A stretch of DNA of 29,029 bases from Lachnospiraceae bacterium UBA3401. Its GTDB lineage: Bacteria > Bacillota > Clostridia > Lachnospirales > Lachnospiraceae. Of this stretch, positions 1 to 7,696 are shown one piece after another (position 1 is the stretch's first letter; each line of letters begins with the position of its first letter). The stretch spans positions 1-29,029 of the forward strand of contig DEPD01000022.1 in the NCBI GenBank assembly GCA_002358575.1, given 5' to 3'. The notes beneath the pieces were generated by a model. That model worked only from the letters and a program-made list of their open reading frames with translations, searched no databases and was not told the DNA's origin. The translations under genes and the position numbers were made by a program.

Positions 1-31
1 TTTTTATAAGTTTTCAGTAACAGTTAAAAAT

Positions 32-643
32 ATGAGATATCATAATATCACGAAAGATGATATGTTAAATGGCGACGGGTTAAGAGTTGTTTTGTGGGTT
101 GCGGGGTGTGAACACTGTTGCAAGGGCTGTCACAATCCTATGACATGGGACCCAGACGGAGGACTACTGTTTGATGATGCCGCCAAAGCGGAGATTTTTG
201 ACCAGTTGGACAAATCCTATATTGAAGGAATTACCTTTTCAGGTGGCGATCCGCTGCACTGTGCGAACCGCGAAGGAGTAAAAGCGCTTGCGCGAGAGAT
301 TAAGGAAAAATATCCCAATAAAAATATCTGGCTGTACACTGGTGATGTGTGGGAAAACGTTGTGCGCTCTTCGCTGGTGAAATATATTGATGTGCTTGTT
401 GACGGGGAATTTATGCAGGAGAAAAAGGATGCGACACTTCTGTGGAAAGGAAGCAGTAACCAGCGGGTAATTGATGTGCAAGCCACTTTAGCGCAGGAGA
501 ATCCACGGATTCCAGTGCTTCATTGCGGAGATTATGACGATATTCCTATGGGGCGGGAGAATGTTGGAATATCCGAACAAAATATTGTGCCATTTAATGT
601 AGATGGAAGTTGTGCAATCAAGAGAAATGCTTGTGAGGCATAA
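32..643 (+). CDS. nrdG: Anaerobic ribonucleoside-triphosphate reductase activating protein
   Basis: Radical SAM activase that puts the glycyl radical on the class III ribonucleotide reductase NrdD, so that dNTPs can be made without oxygen. The 203-residue product shows the NrdG arrangement: an N-terminal GDGLR segment, then the CX3CX2C cluster motif at Cys26, Cys30 and Cys33 (with an extra Cys29), FSGGDPL near residues 69-75, and the late GSSNQRVIDV segment. NrdG proteins usually end soon after that segment; this one runs on for about 50 residues with two more cysteines, so the tail is longer than usual. nrdD would be expected upstream, outside the window. The ribosome binding site is weak, consistent with coupling to an upstream gene. 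dut starts 27 bases after the stop. Family assignment is firm; the role of the tail is unknown. Confidence 0.92.
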   Translation: MRYHNITKDDMLNGDGLRVVLWVAGCEHCCKGCHNPMTWDPDGGLLFDDAAKAEIFDQLDKSYIEGITFSGGDPLHCANREGVKALAREIKEKYPNKNIWLYTGDVWENVVRSSLVKYIDVLVDGEFMQEKKDATLLWKGSSNQRVIDVQATLAQENPRIPVLHCGDYDDIPMGRENVGISEQNIVPFNVDGSCAIKRNACEA

Positions 644-670
644 GGTAATAAGGAGCTTTGGGAGGCAGAA

Positions 671-1123
671 GTGAATATAAAGATAAAATATTTTTCAGAT
701 AAAGTACAAAAGTTAGAGAAAATAGCAAAAGGAAACTGGATTGATTTAAGAGCTTCAGAAAATATAGAAATGAAGCAGGGTGAATTTAAACTGATTCCTC
801 TTGGAATTGCAATAGAGCTGCCGAGAGGATACGAAGCGCATGTCGTTCCAAGAAGCTCCACTTTTAAAAATTTTGGACTGATACAGGTGAATCATCAAGG
901 GGTTATTGACGGACCAGACCGTGAGACTGGTGAAGGCGGTTACTGCGGCAATGATGACCAGTGGTTTGTCCCAATGTATGCAATGCGAGACACAACAATC
1001 CATTTAAATGACCGCATTTGTCAGTTTCGGATAATGGAGCAACAGCCAGAAATAGTCTTTGAGGAGGTTGCAGAACTTACAGGGGCAAATCGTGGAGGTT
1101 TTGGATCAACTGGTACAAATTAA
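671..1123 (+). CDS. dut: dUTP diphosphatase (trimeric dUTPase)
   Basis: Hydrolyses dUTP to dUMP and pyrophosphate, which keeps uracil out of DNA and feeds dTMP synthesis. All five dUTPase motifs can be read in order in 150 residues: DLRA (motif 1), PRSST (motif 2), the GVIDGPDR segment with its nucleotide-binding loop (motif 3), RICQFRIM (motif 4) and the C-terminal GGFGSTG (motif 5). Length is normal for the homotrimeric family. The start is GTG with GGAGG five bases upstream. The motif 3 loop is longer than in the shortest family members (ETGEGGYCGNDDQW), a variant form. It follows nrdG closely, so both nucleotide-metabolism genes are probably co-transcribed. Confidence 0.94.
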   Translation: MNIKIKYFSDKVQKLEKIAKGNWIDLRASENIEMKQGEFKLIPLGIAIELPRGYEAHVVPRSSTFKNFGLIQVNHQGVIDGPDRETGEGGYCGNDDQWFVPMYAMRDTTIHLNDRICQFRIMEQQPEIVFEEVAELTGANRGGFGSTGTN

Positions 1124-1233
1124 GTATAAATAGTCCGAATTTATTTCGCCCTTTTGGAGATACTGTTTTTGATATTGAAATTCGTAACTGGATTTTTCGT
1201 TACAAAGCAATTATAGAAAACAGGAGGGTGGAT

Positions 1234-2619
1234 ATGAGAACATCACAATTAAAAATTACGGATGTGCACGCAAGAGAAGTACTGGATTCCAGAGGAAATC
1301 CGACCGTGGAAGCGGTGGTCACAGTGAATGACTGCTGTGAAGGAAGGGCAAGTGTACCGTCAGGAGCAAGTACTGGAAAGTTCGAGGCAGTGGAGCTAAG
1401 AGACGGAGAGATGCGCTATATGGGTCTTGGTGTGGAGAAAGCGGTCAATAATGTGAATACTAAGATTCGGGATAAACTGCTTGGTGTTGATGTGTGTAGT
1501 CAGAAATTGATTGATCACATTTTAGTGGATACAGACGGAACAGACAACAAAGGAAATCTGGGCGCCAACGCCACATTAAGTGTGTCAATGGCGGCTGCGC
1601 GCGCTGCTGCAAATGCGCTGGGAATGCCGCTGTACCGGTATTTGGGCGGAGTGAAAACAGACAGGCTTCCTGTTCCAATGATGAATATTTTAAATGGCGG
1701 CAGGCATGCCACAAATACCGTTGATTTTCAGGAGTTTATGATCATGCCAGTCTCAGCGGCTAATTTTCGGGAAGCATTGCGAATTTGTGCAGAAATATAT
1801 CACAATCTAAAGAAAATCTGTCATAAGAGAGGACTTTCGACAGGGGTGGGTGATGAAGGCGGATTTGCACCAGATCTTCCAGATGCGTTTGCTGTGTTGG
1901 ATTTGATTGTGGAGGCAGTCAAGGCAGCAGGGTATGTACCGGGGCATGATATCAAGATTGCGTTGGATGTGGCTGCTTCTGAATTGTATAATGAGGAGGA
2001 CGGCACCTATCATTTTAGTGGTGAGACAGAATTGAAACGTCGAAAGGCCAATGTAGATAGCAATGGTGCATGTGCATGCTATGAGGCGGGTAAAGAATTT
2101 GATGTCAAGGACAACGAACCAGTTATCAGACGCACAACAGAGGAAATGATTGCATATTATGAACAGTTGATAGAGCGATATCCAATTATCTCTATAGAAG
2201 ATGGATTGGCAGAGGACGACTGGGAGGGCTGGGCAGAGCTTACCAGACGAATTGGAGAGAAAGTGCAGCTTGTAGGGGACGATCTGTTTGTGACAAATAC
2301 AAAGCGTCTAGATGCAGGTATTAAGAAACATGTCGCAAATGCGATACTGGTCAAGGTAAATCAAATAGGAACAGTGAGCGAGGCAATTGAGGCTGTGGAG
2401 ATGGCGCAGTACAATGCATACAAAGCGGTGATTAGCCATAGGAGCGGTGAGACAGAGGATTCGTTTATTGCGGATTTGGCTGTAGCGATGAATGCAGGGC
2501 AAATTAAAACGGGTGCGCCTTGCCGAAGCGACAGAGTGGCAAAATATAATCAATTGTTGCGCATTGAAGAAGAGATTGATCTTGTTTCTAGGTATTTAGA
2601 TCCATTTAATAAAATTTAG
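1234..2619 (+). CDS. eno: Enolase with an internal insertion
   Basis: Glycolytic enolase, interconverting 2-phosphoglycerate and phosphoenolpyruvate in the cytoplasm. Catalytic and metal-binding segments are all present: GDEGGFAP (acid/base Glu), DVAASE, SIEDGLAEDDW and LVGDD (metal ligands), ILVKVNQIGT (catalytic Lys), ISHRSGETEDSF (phosphate-binding Arg-Ser) and IKTGAP (second Lys). I place the start at the ATG at 1234, because AGGAGG at 1222-1227 is six bases ahead of it; the GTG at 1228 touches that site. The product is then 461 residues, about 30 longer than typical bacterial enolases. The extra length is a hydrophilic stretch at about residues 265-298, between GE and RRTTEEM, containing an ACAC pair. 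A strong hairpin follows the stop. Confidence 0.96.
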   Translation: MRTSQLKITDVHAREVLDSRGNPTVEAVVTVNDCCEGRASVPSGASTGKFEAVELRDGEMRYMGLGVEKAVNNVNTKIRDKLLGVDVCSQKLIDHILVDTDGTDNKGNLGANATLSVSMAAARAAANALGMPLYRYLGGVKTDRLPVPMMNILNGGRHATNTVDFQEFMIMPVSAANFREALRICAEIYHNLKKICHKRGLSTGVGDEGGFAPDLPDAFAVLDLIVEAVKAAGYVPGHDIKIALDVAASELYNEEDGTYHFSGETELKRRKANVDSNGACACYEAGKEFDVKDNEPVIRRTTEEMIAYYEQLIERYPIISIEDGLAEDDWEGWAELTRRIGEKVQLVGDDLFVTNTKRLDAGIKKHVANAILVKVNQIGTVSEAIEAVEMAQYNAYKAVISHRSGETEDSFIADLAVAMNAGQIKTGAPCRSDRVAKYNQLLRIEEEIDLVSRYLDPFNKI

Positions 2620-2644
2620 AATTTTAATAACAGTTCAGTCATGC

Positions 2645-2709
2645 AAAATTGAATATACAAAATGCTATTGAGAGCTTGGTCATATAAGGCATTTTGTATA
2701 TTCGATTTT
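2645..2709 (+). terminator. Strong hairpin terminator after enolase
   Basis: A 21-bp stem (2645-2665 against 2689-2709, one G-U pair, otherwise perfect) with a 23-base loop starts 25 bases after the enolase stop. The right arm ends in GATTTT and the left begins with AAAA, so it could terminate from either side. Confidence 0.75.
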
Positions 2710-2987
2710 ATAGGGCGGATGCCCGATATGCCGCTAGGGTGGCGCACAGGTCGCGCGAGTAGAGGAAGAATTTGGTGAAAATAGTTAAAAATTTACAACA
2801 ATTGCATGGTAAATATAGACAAATTGCGAAATTTACATAATTTTTTTCAATAATATAAAAAATTTCCAAAATTCACCGATATATATAATGCGCAGCAAAA
2901 TATTAGTTAAAACAGCTATAAGAGATGTAAATCAATACCCTAATATGCCAACAGACATGTTTTATAGTTGCCTAACGAAATATTTTC
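2710..2987. other. AT-rich spacer without a recognisable gene
   Basis: After a short GC-rich patch at about 2711-2762 the spacer becomes very AT-rich up to the next hairpin. I see no open frame with a ribosome binding site and no clear promoter. Confidence 0.5.
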
Positions 2988-3043
2988 AAGATAGGGTGTC
3001 TAATGTTCTGGATTTCGATTCAGAATATTAGATACCCTATTTT
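2988..3043 (+). terminator. Long hairpin, terminator or small structured RNA
   Basis: A 23-bp stem (2988-3010 against 3021-3043) with a 10-base loop. The non-Watson-Crick positions are G-U pairs in a plus-strand RNA but would be C-A mismatches in a minus-strand RNA, so the structure fits rightward transcription. The right arm ends in TTTT. No gene lies just upstream, so what it terminates is unclear. Confidence 0.55.
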
Positions 3044-3147
3044 GATAATGATAAAACCTATAAAGTCGGGGGTGATGCGAGATAAGCGTCTTGTAAAGGT
3101 CGCGGATTTTGATATAATAGGAATGGAAAAAGATTGGGGGTGTAAAA

Positions 3148-3668
3148 GTGGATTGGAACTTACAAATTACAGATATGGCAGGCTCTAGACCAGAACATTC
3201 AACAGTAATTGTGAACTTTGTTGCTGCTGTACGAAATCAATTAAAAAATAGTACCTGTTATGTGTTCTCTGACAATGTACAATATCGATTTCAAACAGAA
3301 GATGGAGAAAATAAAATCGTTATTCCAGACGCACCCATAAATTGTCGTGTAAAATCACGTAGAGGAAATACTTTTATTGACGCGCTACGTTTTGTAATGG
3401 AAGTATTAAGCCCTTCTACAGAAAAATATGATCGTGGTGAAAAGAAAGAATTGTATCATCAACAGGAAATTGATGAATATTGGATTGTCAATTTAAGAGA
3501 GAAAAAATAGAGCTATATGAACTTGACTATGATGAGACTGGAAAACCACAATATTATTTGTGGAAGGTCATAACAGAAGAAAATAAAAAGGAATTGAAAA
3601 TGATTCACTTTCCAAATTTGAGAATCACATTTGACGATTTGTTTGATGAAGTGGATTTAGAATATTGA
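3148..3668 (+). pseudogene. Uma2-family (DUF820) nuclease, frameshifted
   Basis: Uma2/DUF820 proteins have a PD-(D/E)XK nuclease fold and unknown cellular role. The first frame (GTG at 3148, 120 codons) has family landmarks IPDAPINC, the VLSPSTEKYDRGEKK segment and DEYWIVNLRE. It then hits TAG at 3508 right after a run of six A (3502-3507). The matching C-terminal strand (ELYELDYDETGK onwards) continues in the other frame to 3668. One extra A, or a -1 slip, would join them into about 173 residues. The N-terminus also looks short, since the usual first 30-40 residues before the RPEHS helix are missing and a stop lies at 3118. A pseudogene is the simplest reading; slippage or a sequencing error is possible. 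Confidence 0.8.
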
Positions 3669-3707
3669 GAGAACTTTTTGTAAAAGGTCTCTCAAAGTAT
3701 TCTTTTT
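3665..3707 (+). terminator. Terminator after the Uma2-like gene
   Basis: Stem of 8 bp (3665-3672 with 3688-3695), one mismatch, then 5 bp closing a 3-base loop, followed by a T-rich run at 3700-3707. It overlaps the last codon of the broken gene and separates it from the convergent LacI gene. Confidence 0.7.
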
Positions 3708-3754
3708 TGAAATTTTTTATTTACAGATGTATAGCATGTATTTTATAGTGTTGT

Positions 3755-4822
3755 TTAGTATGTTAGACCATTAAATTCAGTAGTAGTCCCACCATACGCA
3801 TAGCTGACAGGAAGGCAGACTAAAGAAGGTTTTTCTCGCCAGTTTTCGTCCAGCAGAAGCCGCACACACATTTTTGCAATATCTGGTATCGGCTGGACAA
3901 TAGTAGAGCACAGATAATTTTTGTCGCCGAAAAAGCGGATGCCGTCAAAACCGATGACCTGCACGTCTTCAGGAACTCGTTGGTTTAGTCTGTGTAACAT
4001 CTTCATCACGAAGTAGGCAAGTCCGTCTGTCACACAAAAAATGCCGTCAAAGGACAGCTTCCCGTCAACGATGTGGCTTGCGAGAAACACTTCAAATTCC
4101 TTATAGGACTCATTATCACCCAGAATCTTCATTTCATAGTGCAATCCGCGGGCGAGACAGCCGTTTTCAAAACCAGCCTTGCGCTTGTTTGGCTCGTTAC
4201 TGATAGAGGACCCTTTGCGCAGGAAGGCGACATTTCTGCAGCCGAGATCGGACAGCTTTTCGGCTGCAAGCTGTCCTCCGGCAAAATTATCGCTGGATAC
4301 ACAAGGGATTTCAGGGCTGATGCAGCGGTCAAATGACACGAAGGGAATGCCCTTGCTGATAACTAGATTCGGGTTATAGGTCAGTCCGATTATGCCGTCT
4401 ACTTTGTTCTGCTGCGCCATAGCGATATACTCTTGTTCGGAGTTGGAATCATAGTCTGTGGAGCAGAGCAACATGCGGTAATTTTGTTTTAAAAGTGTCA
4501 GGTTGATATGGTAAGCAAGAGAGGCATAAAATGGCTCCTCTGTGTTTGGAATTAGTAGGACAACAGTGTGTGTTTTATCCGCCCGGAGTCCCTGCGCATA
4601 GCTGTTAACCTGATAGTTTAGTTTCTGGATGGCGTTCTCTACTCGGATTCGATAGGATTCCCCGACGGGCAGACCATTTACTACTTTAGATACCGTTCCA
4701 AGAGCGACACCCGCTTCTTTTGCCACATCTTTCATTGTCGGTTCTGAGGTTTGCCCTTTTTGGGTGTTTTGCGGGGTTCTTTTCATTATATTTCTTACGT
4801 CATTTCCTTCAAGGTTTTTCAT
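3755..4822 (-). CDS. LacI-family transcriptional regulator (locus 1, distal)
   Basis: Sugar-responsive DNA-binding regulator. Helix-turn-helix at about residues 29-50 (TMKDVAKEAGVALGTVSKVV), then a two-lobed periplasmic-binding-protein-like effector domain containing VDGIIGL, SSDNFAGG, FDGIFCVTD and VQVIGFDG. The start is the ATG at 4822, with AAAGGA upstream; it overlaps the preceding gene by 14 bases, so translation is likely coupled. The ATG at 4786 is an alternative that would remove a 12-residue lead. It is a close paralogue of the LacI gene at 21825-22835, about three quarters identical by eye, with a nearly unchanged DNA-binding helix. It sits last in an operon that begins with an unrelated LacI gene, so it may act on the locus 2 promoter rather than here (inference). 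Confidence 0.93.
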   Translation of the reverse strand: MKNLEGNDVRNIMKRTPQNTQKGQTSEPTMKDVAKEAGVALGTVSKVVNGLPVGESYRIRVENAIQKLNYQVNSYAQGLRADKTHTVVLLIPNTEEPFYASLAYHINLTLLKQNYRMLLCSTDYDSNSEQEYIAMAQQNKVDGIIGLTYNPNLVISKGIPFVSFDRCISPEIPCVSSDNFAGGQLAAEKLSDLGCRNVAFLRKGSSISNEPNKRKAGFENGCLARGLHYEMKILGDNESYKEFEVFLASHIVDGKLSFDGIFCVTDGLAYFVMKMLHRLNQRVPEDVQVIGFDGIRFFGDKNYLCSTIVQPIPDIAKMCVRLLLDENWREKPSLVCLPVSYAYGGTTTEFNGLTY

Positions 4823-5564
4823 AGGATAATCCTTTCGATGTTCCTTCCTTTAAAAATAGATATTTTATATAAGCTACGGCATTGTCTGTGCGCGGTGAGT
4901 TTGCAATAATCCCAAGATAGACGGGTTCTGCAAATCCAGCGTTTCTGATAAGCTGCGTGCGGGACAGATCAATGCCATAGTAGTGTTCCTCCGTTACAGC
5001 CTCGTAAGGGAGAGAAGTGTCTAATTGATGTTCAATTGCATTGTCCTCTAATATAATGAGATTCGCGGTGAGGTCTGACTTGATGGATTCATACAAGCTA
5101 ACATCAGTTTGTGGAAGAAATTCTGCGAGATCGTACAAGTAACCATTTTGTGAAAATGCGTCAAATGCTTCTCTGTTCATAAGAACAACATCAAGCAGTT
5201 CTCCGTCAATCATGGCAAGAATTTTAATGCGGGAGGCATAAGTATACTGGTAATATGCATTTTGGTCGTCGTCTGTCAGATACAGTCCTGTGTATAATTC
5301 TAGTTGATTCTGAGAAGGATTCAGGTTTAGATAATCTAGGAAATCATCGTGGAGTCCTTTTATCAGAGTCTCTCCTGCATTTACATTGACAAGTGCAGTA
5401 TACAGAACGCGCTCTTTTTCCGTAAAGTGATTATATAATATATAGAAGATGACATAGAGCAGAATCGCGACGATTACGAGCGGTAGCTTATAGTAATCCC
5501 AGATATACTGCAATTTTGCCTTGCCTTTCAGCGTTTTTAGATTTTTGTCCTGTAGAGTTCTCAT
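4809..5564 (-). CDS. Single-pass membrane protein of unknown function, YesL partner
   Basis: I do not recognise a named family. The 251-residue product has a charged, Lys-rich N-terminus, one clear membrane helix at about residues 27-45 (KLPLVIVAILLYVIFYILY) and a roughly 200-residue acidic domain that should lie outside the cell. The outer domain has alternating hydrophobic strands and Tyr-rich segments (YYQYTYASRIKILAMIDG) and resembles small extracytoplasmic binding-protein-like folds only in general character. Its ATG overlaps the yesL stop as ATGA, and its 3' end overlaps the next LacI gene by 14 bases, so the four genes form one translationally coupled unit. A role with YesL in sensing or assisting the fructan transporter is inferred from position alone. 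Confidence 0.8.
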   Translation of the reverse strand: MRTLQDKNLKTLKGKAKLQYIWDYYKLPLVIVAILLYVIFYILYNHFTEKERVLYTALVNVNAGETLIKGLHDDFLDYLNLNPSQNQLELYTGLYLTDDDQNAYYQYTYASRIKILAMIDGELLDVVLMNREAFDAFSQNGYLYDLAEFLPQTDVSLYESIKSDLTANLIILEDNAIEHQLDTSLPYEAVTEEHYYGIDLSRTQLIRNAGFAEPVYLGIIANSPRTDNAVAYIKYLFLKEGTSKGLSYEKP

Positions 5565-6226
5565 ATAGATTCACTTTCTTTTAGTTCGACTGGTTCCTGC
5601 ATTGTAACCACCTCCTGTTTTTCTTGACAGAGCAGCAGGATATTGGAGAGCAGGTAAGAGCAAAGCAATGCGCACAGTCCTTCACCAAAGATAATAATAG
5701 GGGTGAAAACATTGATGATAACAAACGCCATCGCAAAATAAATTACAGCCATGACTGCTGTGCAGAGCAAAAAACGCATACCAAGCATAATCGCATTTTT
5801 GAACATTGCTTTTATGGTATTGTCAAATCTCGCAAGCAGCGGGAATATGTACATCAGAATAATAGCATACGCGACAATACCAACGAGAAAAACTGCTGTG
5901 GCAACAGTCCAGAAGGCATTTTCAAAGTGCATGTGGTAAAATATATAACCATCAAATCCTAGAACAATTCCCACAACGAGAAGAATCAGCCAGATAATGG
6001 TACTCTGCCTAAAATTTTCTTTAAATGAGTGGAAAAATGCTTTTGTCAGACTGTTTTCCTCGTTCTTGACAACTTTCAAAGTGACATAGAACAAAGCAGT
6101 TGTCGAAGCGCCGATTGTGAAAATAGGCAGACAGCAGACCAACCATAGAATATTTAAATATGCACTGTAGGTTATTTTGGTGATAAAGTTCATAACTGGT
6201 CCTTCCATATTAAATATGCCGCGCAT
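5561..6226 (-). CDS. yesL: YesL family (DUF624) membrane protein
   Basis: Polytopic membrane protein of the YesL/DUF624 family, commonly encoded next to LplABC-type polysaccharide or oligosaccharide ABC transporters; its biochemical role is not established. The family start MRGIFNMEGPVMNF and the segment LWLVCCLPIFTIGASTTALF are clear, and about five hydrophobic helices follow. I choose the ATG at 6226: it has AAGGGAG seven bases upstream and matches the usual family N-terminus. An ATG ten codons earlier (6256) lacks such a site. The stop overlaps the next gene's start (ATGA). It lies 50 bases downstream of the first LacI gene and is presumably transcribed from the promoter ahead of that gene. 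Confidence 0.88.
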   Translation of the reverse strand: MRGIFNMEGPVMNFITKITYSAYLNILWLVCCLPIFTIGASTTALFYVTLKVVKNEENSLTKAFFHSFKENFRQSTIIWLILLVVGIVLGFDGYIFYHMHFENAFWTVATAVFLVGIVAYAIILMYIFPLLARFDNTIKAMFKNAIMLGMRFLLCTAVMAVIYFAMAFVIINVFTPIIIFGEGLCALLCSYLLSNILLLCQEKQEVVTMQEPVELKESESI

Positions 6227-6276
6227 AAAAATTCTCCCTTCTATATGTAAATACAAATCTTTAAAACTGTTAAATT

Positions 6277-7347
6277 TTAATCTTCTGTTGATTCTCTGTA
6301 GATCAGGCTGGTTTCTGTATAAATCCTACGGAAGTTCAGCGATGGTTCCTTGATTCTCGACATGAGCAGGTGTACTGCGGAGAAACCCATAATCTGGCTG
6401 TGGATATGGATCGTGGTCAGTGTGGGGGATGTCACGTGCGATTCTGGAGAATCATCAAATCCGCATAGATAGATATCCTGCGGCACACGGATTCCTAGCT
6501 GTTTGAACACATACATAGTGTCCACGGCCGCAAAGTCGTTTGCGCAGATAAACACATCTGGCAGTTCCTTCAGGTTCTGAATTTCTTCCAGCAGATATTC
6601 ACGATAGGGGCTATACCCCGGAATTTTGGCGCCTTTTTTGTTTTTCGTAATGCAGTATTCTTTGGGGCAGGAGAGTCCCGAGAGGTACATGGCGTTGCGG
6701 TAACCGAGGAACCGCTCATAAAAGGACTGGCAGTGTGAGATGTCGCCGATAAATCCAATGCGTTTTTTTCCTCTGCGAATCATCTCGCTTACAAAACAGC
6801 CAATATTTGTCTGGTTATCCATATAGAGACAGTCTGATTTCAGTGGATGATTAAGATCTGCCACTGGCGTATCCACAAAGAGTGTCGGCGTGTCGAGTTT
6901 ACAGAGCATGTGACAGTAGTCCTTGTTAAACATCTCAACACAGATAATTCCGGCAGTTCTTTCTTCATTGTAGGAGCTGGGAAGAGACAGGTTCTCGATC
7001 TCATGCTCCTGAAGTCGATGCATAGTGAAGCCATAACCTAATCCAGAAAGTTCTCTTTGGAATTTGTCTAACATAGTTGAGGCGAAGTGGGAGTTTCCTA
7101 TAAAACTGGAGGTAAACAGTGATATCTCCCGCTTGTCTGTCTCGGGTGGGAGAGAGACCTCTGCTTTGCCGGAGCCATAGATATTTACATAGGAAAATTG
7201 TTTATATCCCATTTCGACTGCCTTTTTCAAAACACGTTCCCTAGTAGCGTCGGCGAGCAGCCCTGTGTTATTAATTGCTTTGGATACAGTGTTGCGGGAG
7301 ACACCCAGCGCGTCTGCGATGTCCTGAATGGTAACACGGTCAGCCAT
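6277..7347 (-). CDS. LacI-family transcriptional regulator (locus 1, proximal)
   Basis: Typical full-length LacI/GalR-type regulator (356 residues). Helix-turn-helix at residues 5-26 (VTIQDIADALGVSRNTVSKA), then an effector domain with ELPDVFICANDFAA and IYLCGFDDSPES, the usual signatures of the sugar-binding core and dimer interface. It is only distantly related to the other two LacI proteins in the window and has a different recognition helix. It opens a minus-strand operon under a consensus promoter and faces the plus-strand transporter operon across a 349-bp divergent spacer, the standard position for a local repressor. Its probable ligand is fructose or a short fructooligosaccharide, inferred from the neighbours. 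Confidence 0.94.
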   Translation of the reverse strand: MADRVTIQDIADALGVSRNTVSKAINNTGLLADATRERVLKKAVEMGYKQFSYVNIYGSGKAEVSLPPETDKREISLFTSSFIGNSHFASTMLDKFQRELSGLGYGFTMHRLQEHEIENLSLPSSYNEERTAGIICVEMFNKDYCHMLCKLDTPTLFVDTPVADLNHPLKSDCLYMDNQTNIGCFVSEMIRRGKKRIGFIGDISHCQSFYERFLGYRNAMYLSGLSCPKEYCITKNKKGAKIPGYSPYREYLLEEIQNLKELPDVFICANDFAAVDTMYVFKQLGIRVPQDIYLCGFDDSPESHVTSPTLTTIHIHSQIMGFSAVHLLMSRIKEPSLNFRRIYTETSLIYRESTED

Positions 7348-7392
7348 GGATAATCACATCCTTTCTAAATTTGTTTTTGAAATACTGATATT

Positions 7393-7421
7393 ATTATAAT
7401 GTAAAAGAGAGAATGTGTCAA
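7393..7421 (-). promoter_or_regulatory. Consensus sigma-A promoter of the minus-strand LacI/YesL operon
   Basis: Reading the minus strand, TTGACA (7421-7416) and TATAAT (7398-7393) are separated by exactly 17 bases, a perfect consensus. Transcription would start near 7386 and reach the LacI ATG at 7347 after a leader of about 40 bases that holds AGAAAGGAT as ribosome binding site. Confidence 0.85.
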
Positions 7422-7485
7422 ATGTAAAAATAAACAAAAAGTCATTTTTCCGAAAAAAAGATAAAAATATTTGCAAATAATCGGC

Positions 7486-7498
7486 AAGTAGAACACTA
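7486..7498. promoter_or_regulatory. 13-bp motif shared with the locus 2 promoter region
   Basis: AAGTAGAACACTA occurs here, about 47 bases upstream of the locus 1 -35 box, and again at 23029-23041 in the divergent spacer of locus 2. The two spacers are otherwise dissimilar, so a shared protein-binding site is plausible but unproven. Confidence 0.4.
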
Positions 7499-7544
7499 AA
7501 TATAAAATTATAAAAAAATTTTCAGCAAAATTGTAAAAATACTA

Positions 7545-7600
7545 TTGACAAAATGTAAAAAAATATGATAACTTGTATTTACAGATGTTGAATCGCGATT
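7545..7600 (+). promoter_or_regulatory. Promoter and candidate LacI operator of fructan operon 1
   Basis: TTGACA at 7545-7550 and GATAAC at 7567-7572 (16-base spacer) form a plausible sigma-A promoter with start near 7579. A perfect 10-bp palindrome, AATCGCGATT, with the central CG typical of LacI-family operators, lies at 7591-7600, about +12 to +21, where a bound repressor would block transcription. The same TTGAC...GATAAC pattern recurs at locus 2. Confidence 0.6.
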
Positions 7601-7696
7601 TTTACAAATGCACAAAAGAAAAGAAACAAATGTAACTTCTAAAAAGAACTGAAAACAAAAATTCAGGACTAAACAAAACAAGAAAGGAGCAAAACA

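Noticed and set aside
3003..3188. Plus-strand 61-codon frame ahead of the Uma2-like gene
   Set aside because: It runs through the hairpin at 2988-3043 and overlaps the Uma2 frame; no ribosome binding site.
6246..6256. TTGTATTTACA on the minus strand, also at 7573-7583, with TATTTACAGATGT at both 3718 and 7576
   Set aside because: In AT-rich DNA, matches of 11-13 bases are expected by chance across 29 kb, and the positions make no regulatory sense together.
7445..7457. TTTTTC-C-GAAAAA palindrome as a LacI operator
   Set aside because: Mostly homopolymer arms in an AT-rich spacer, and it matches neither the locus 2 repeat nor the CG-centred site at 7591.
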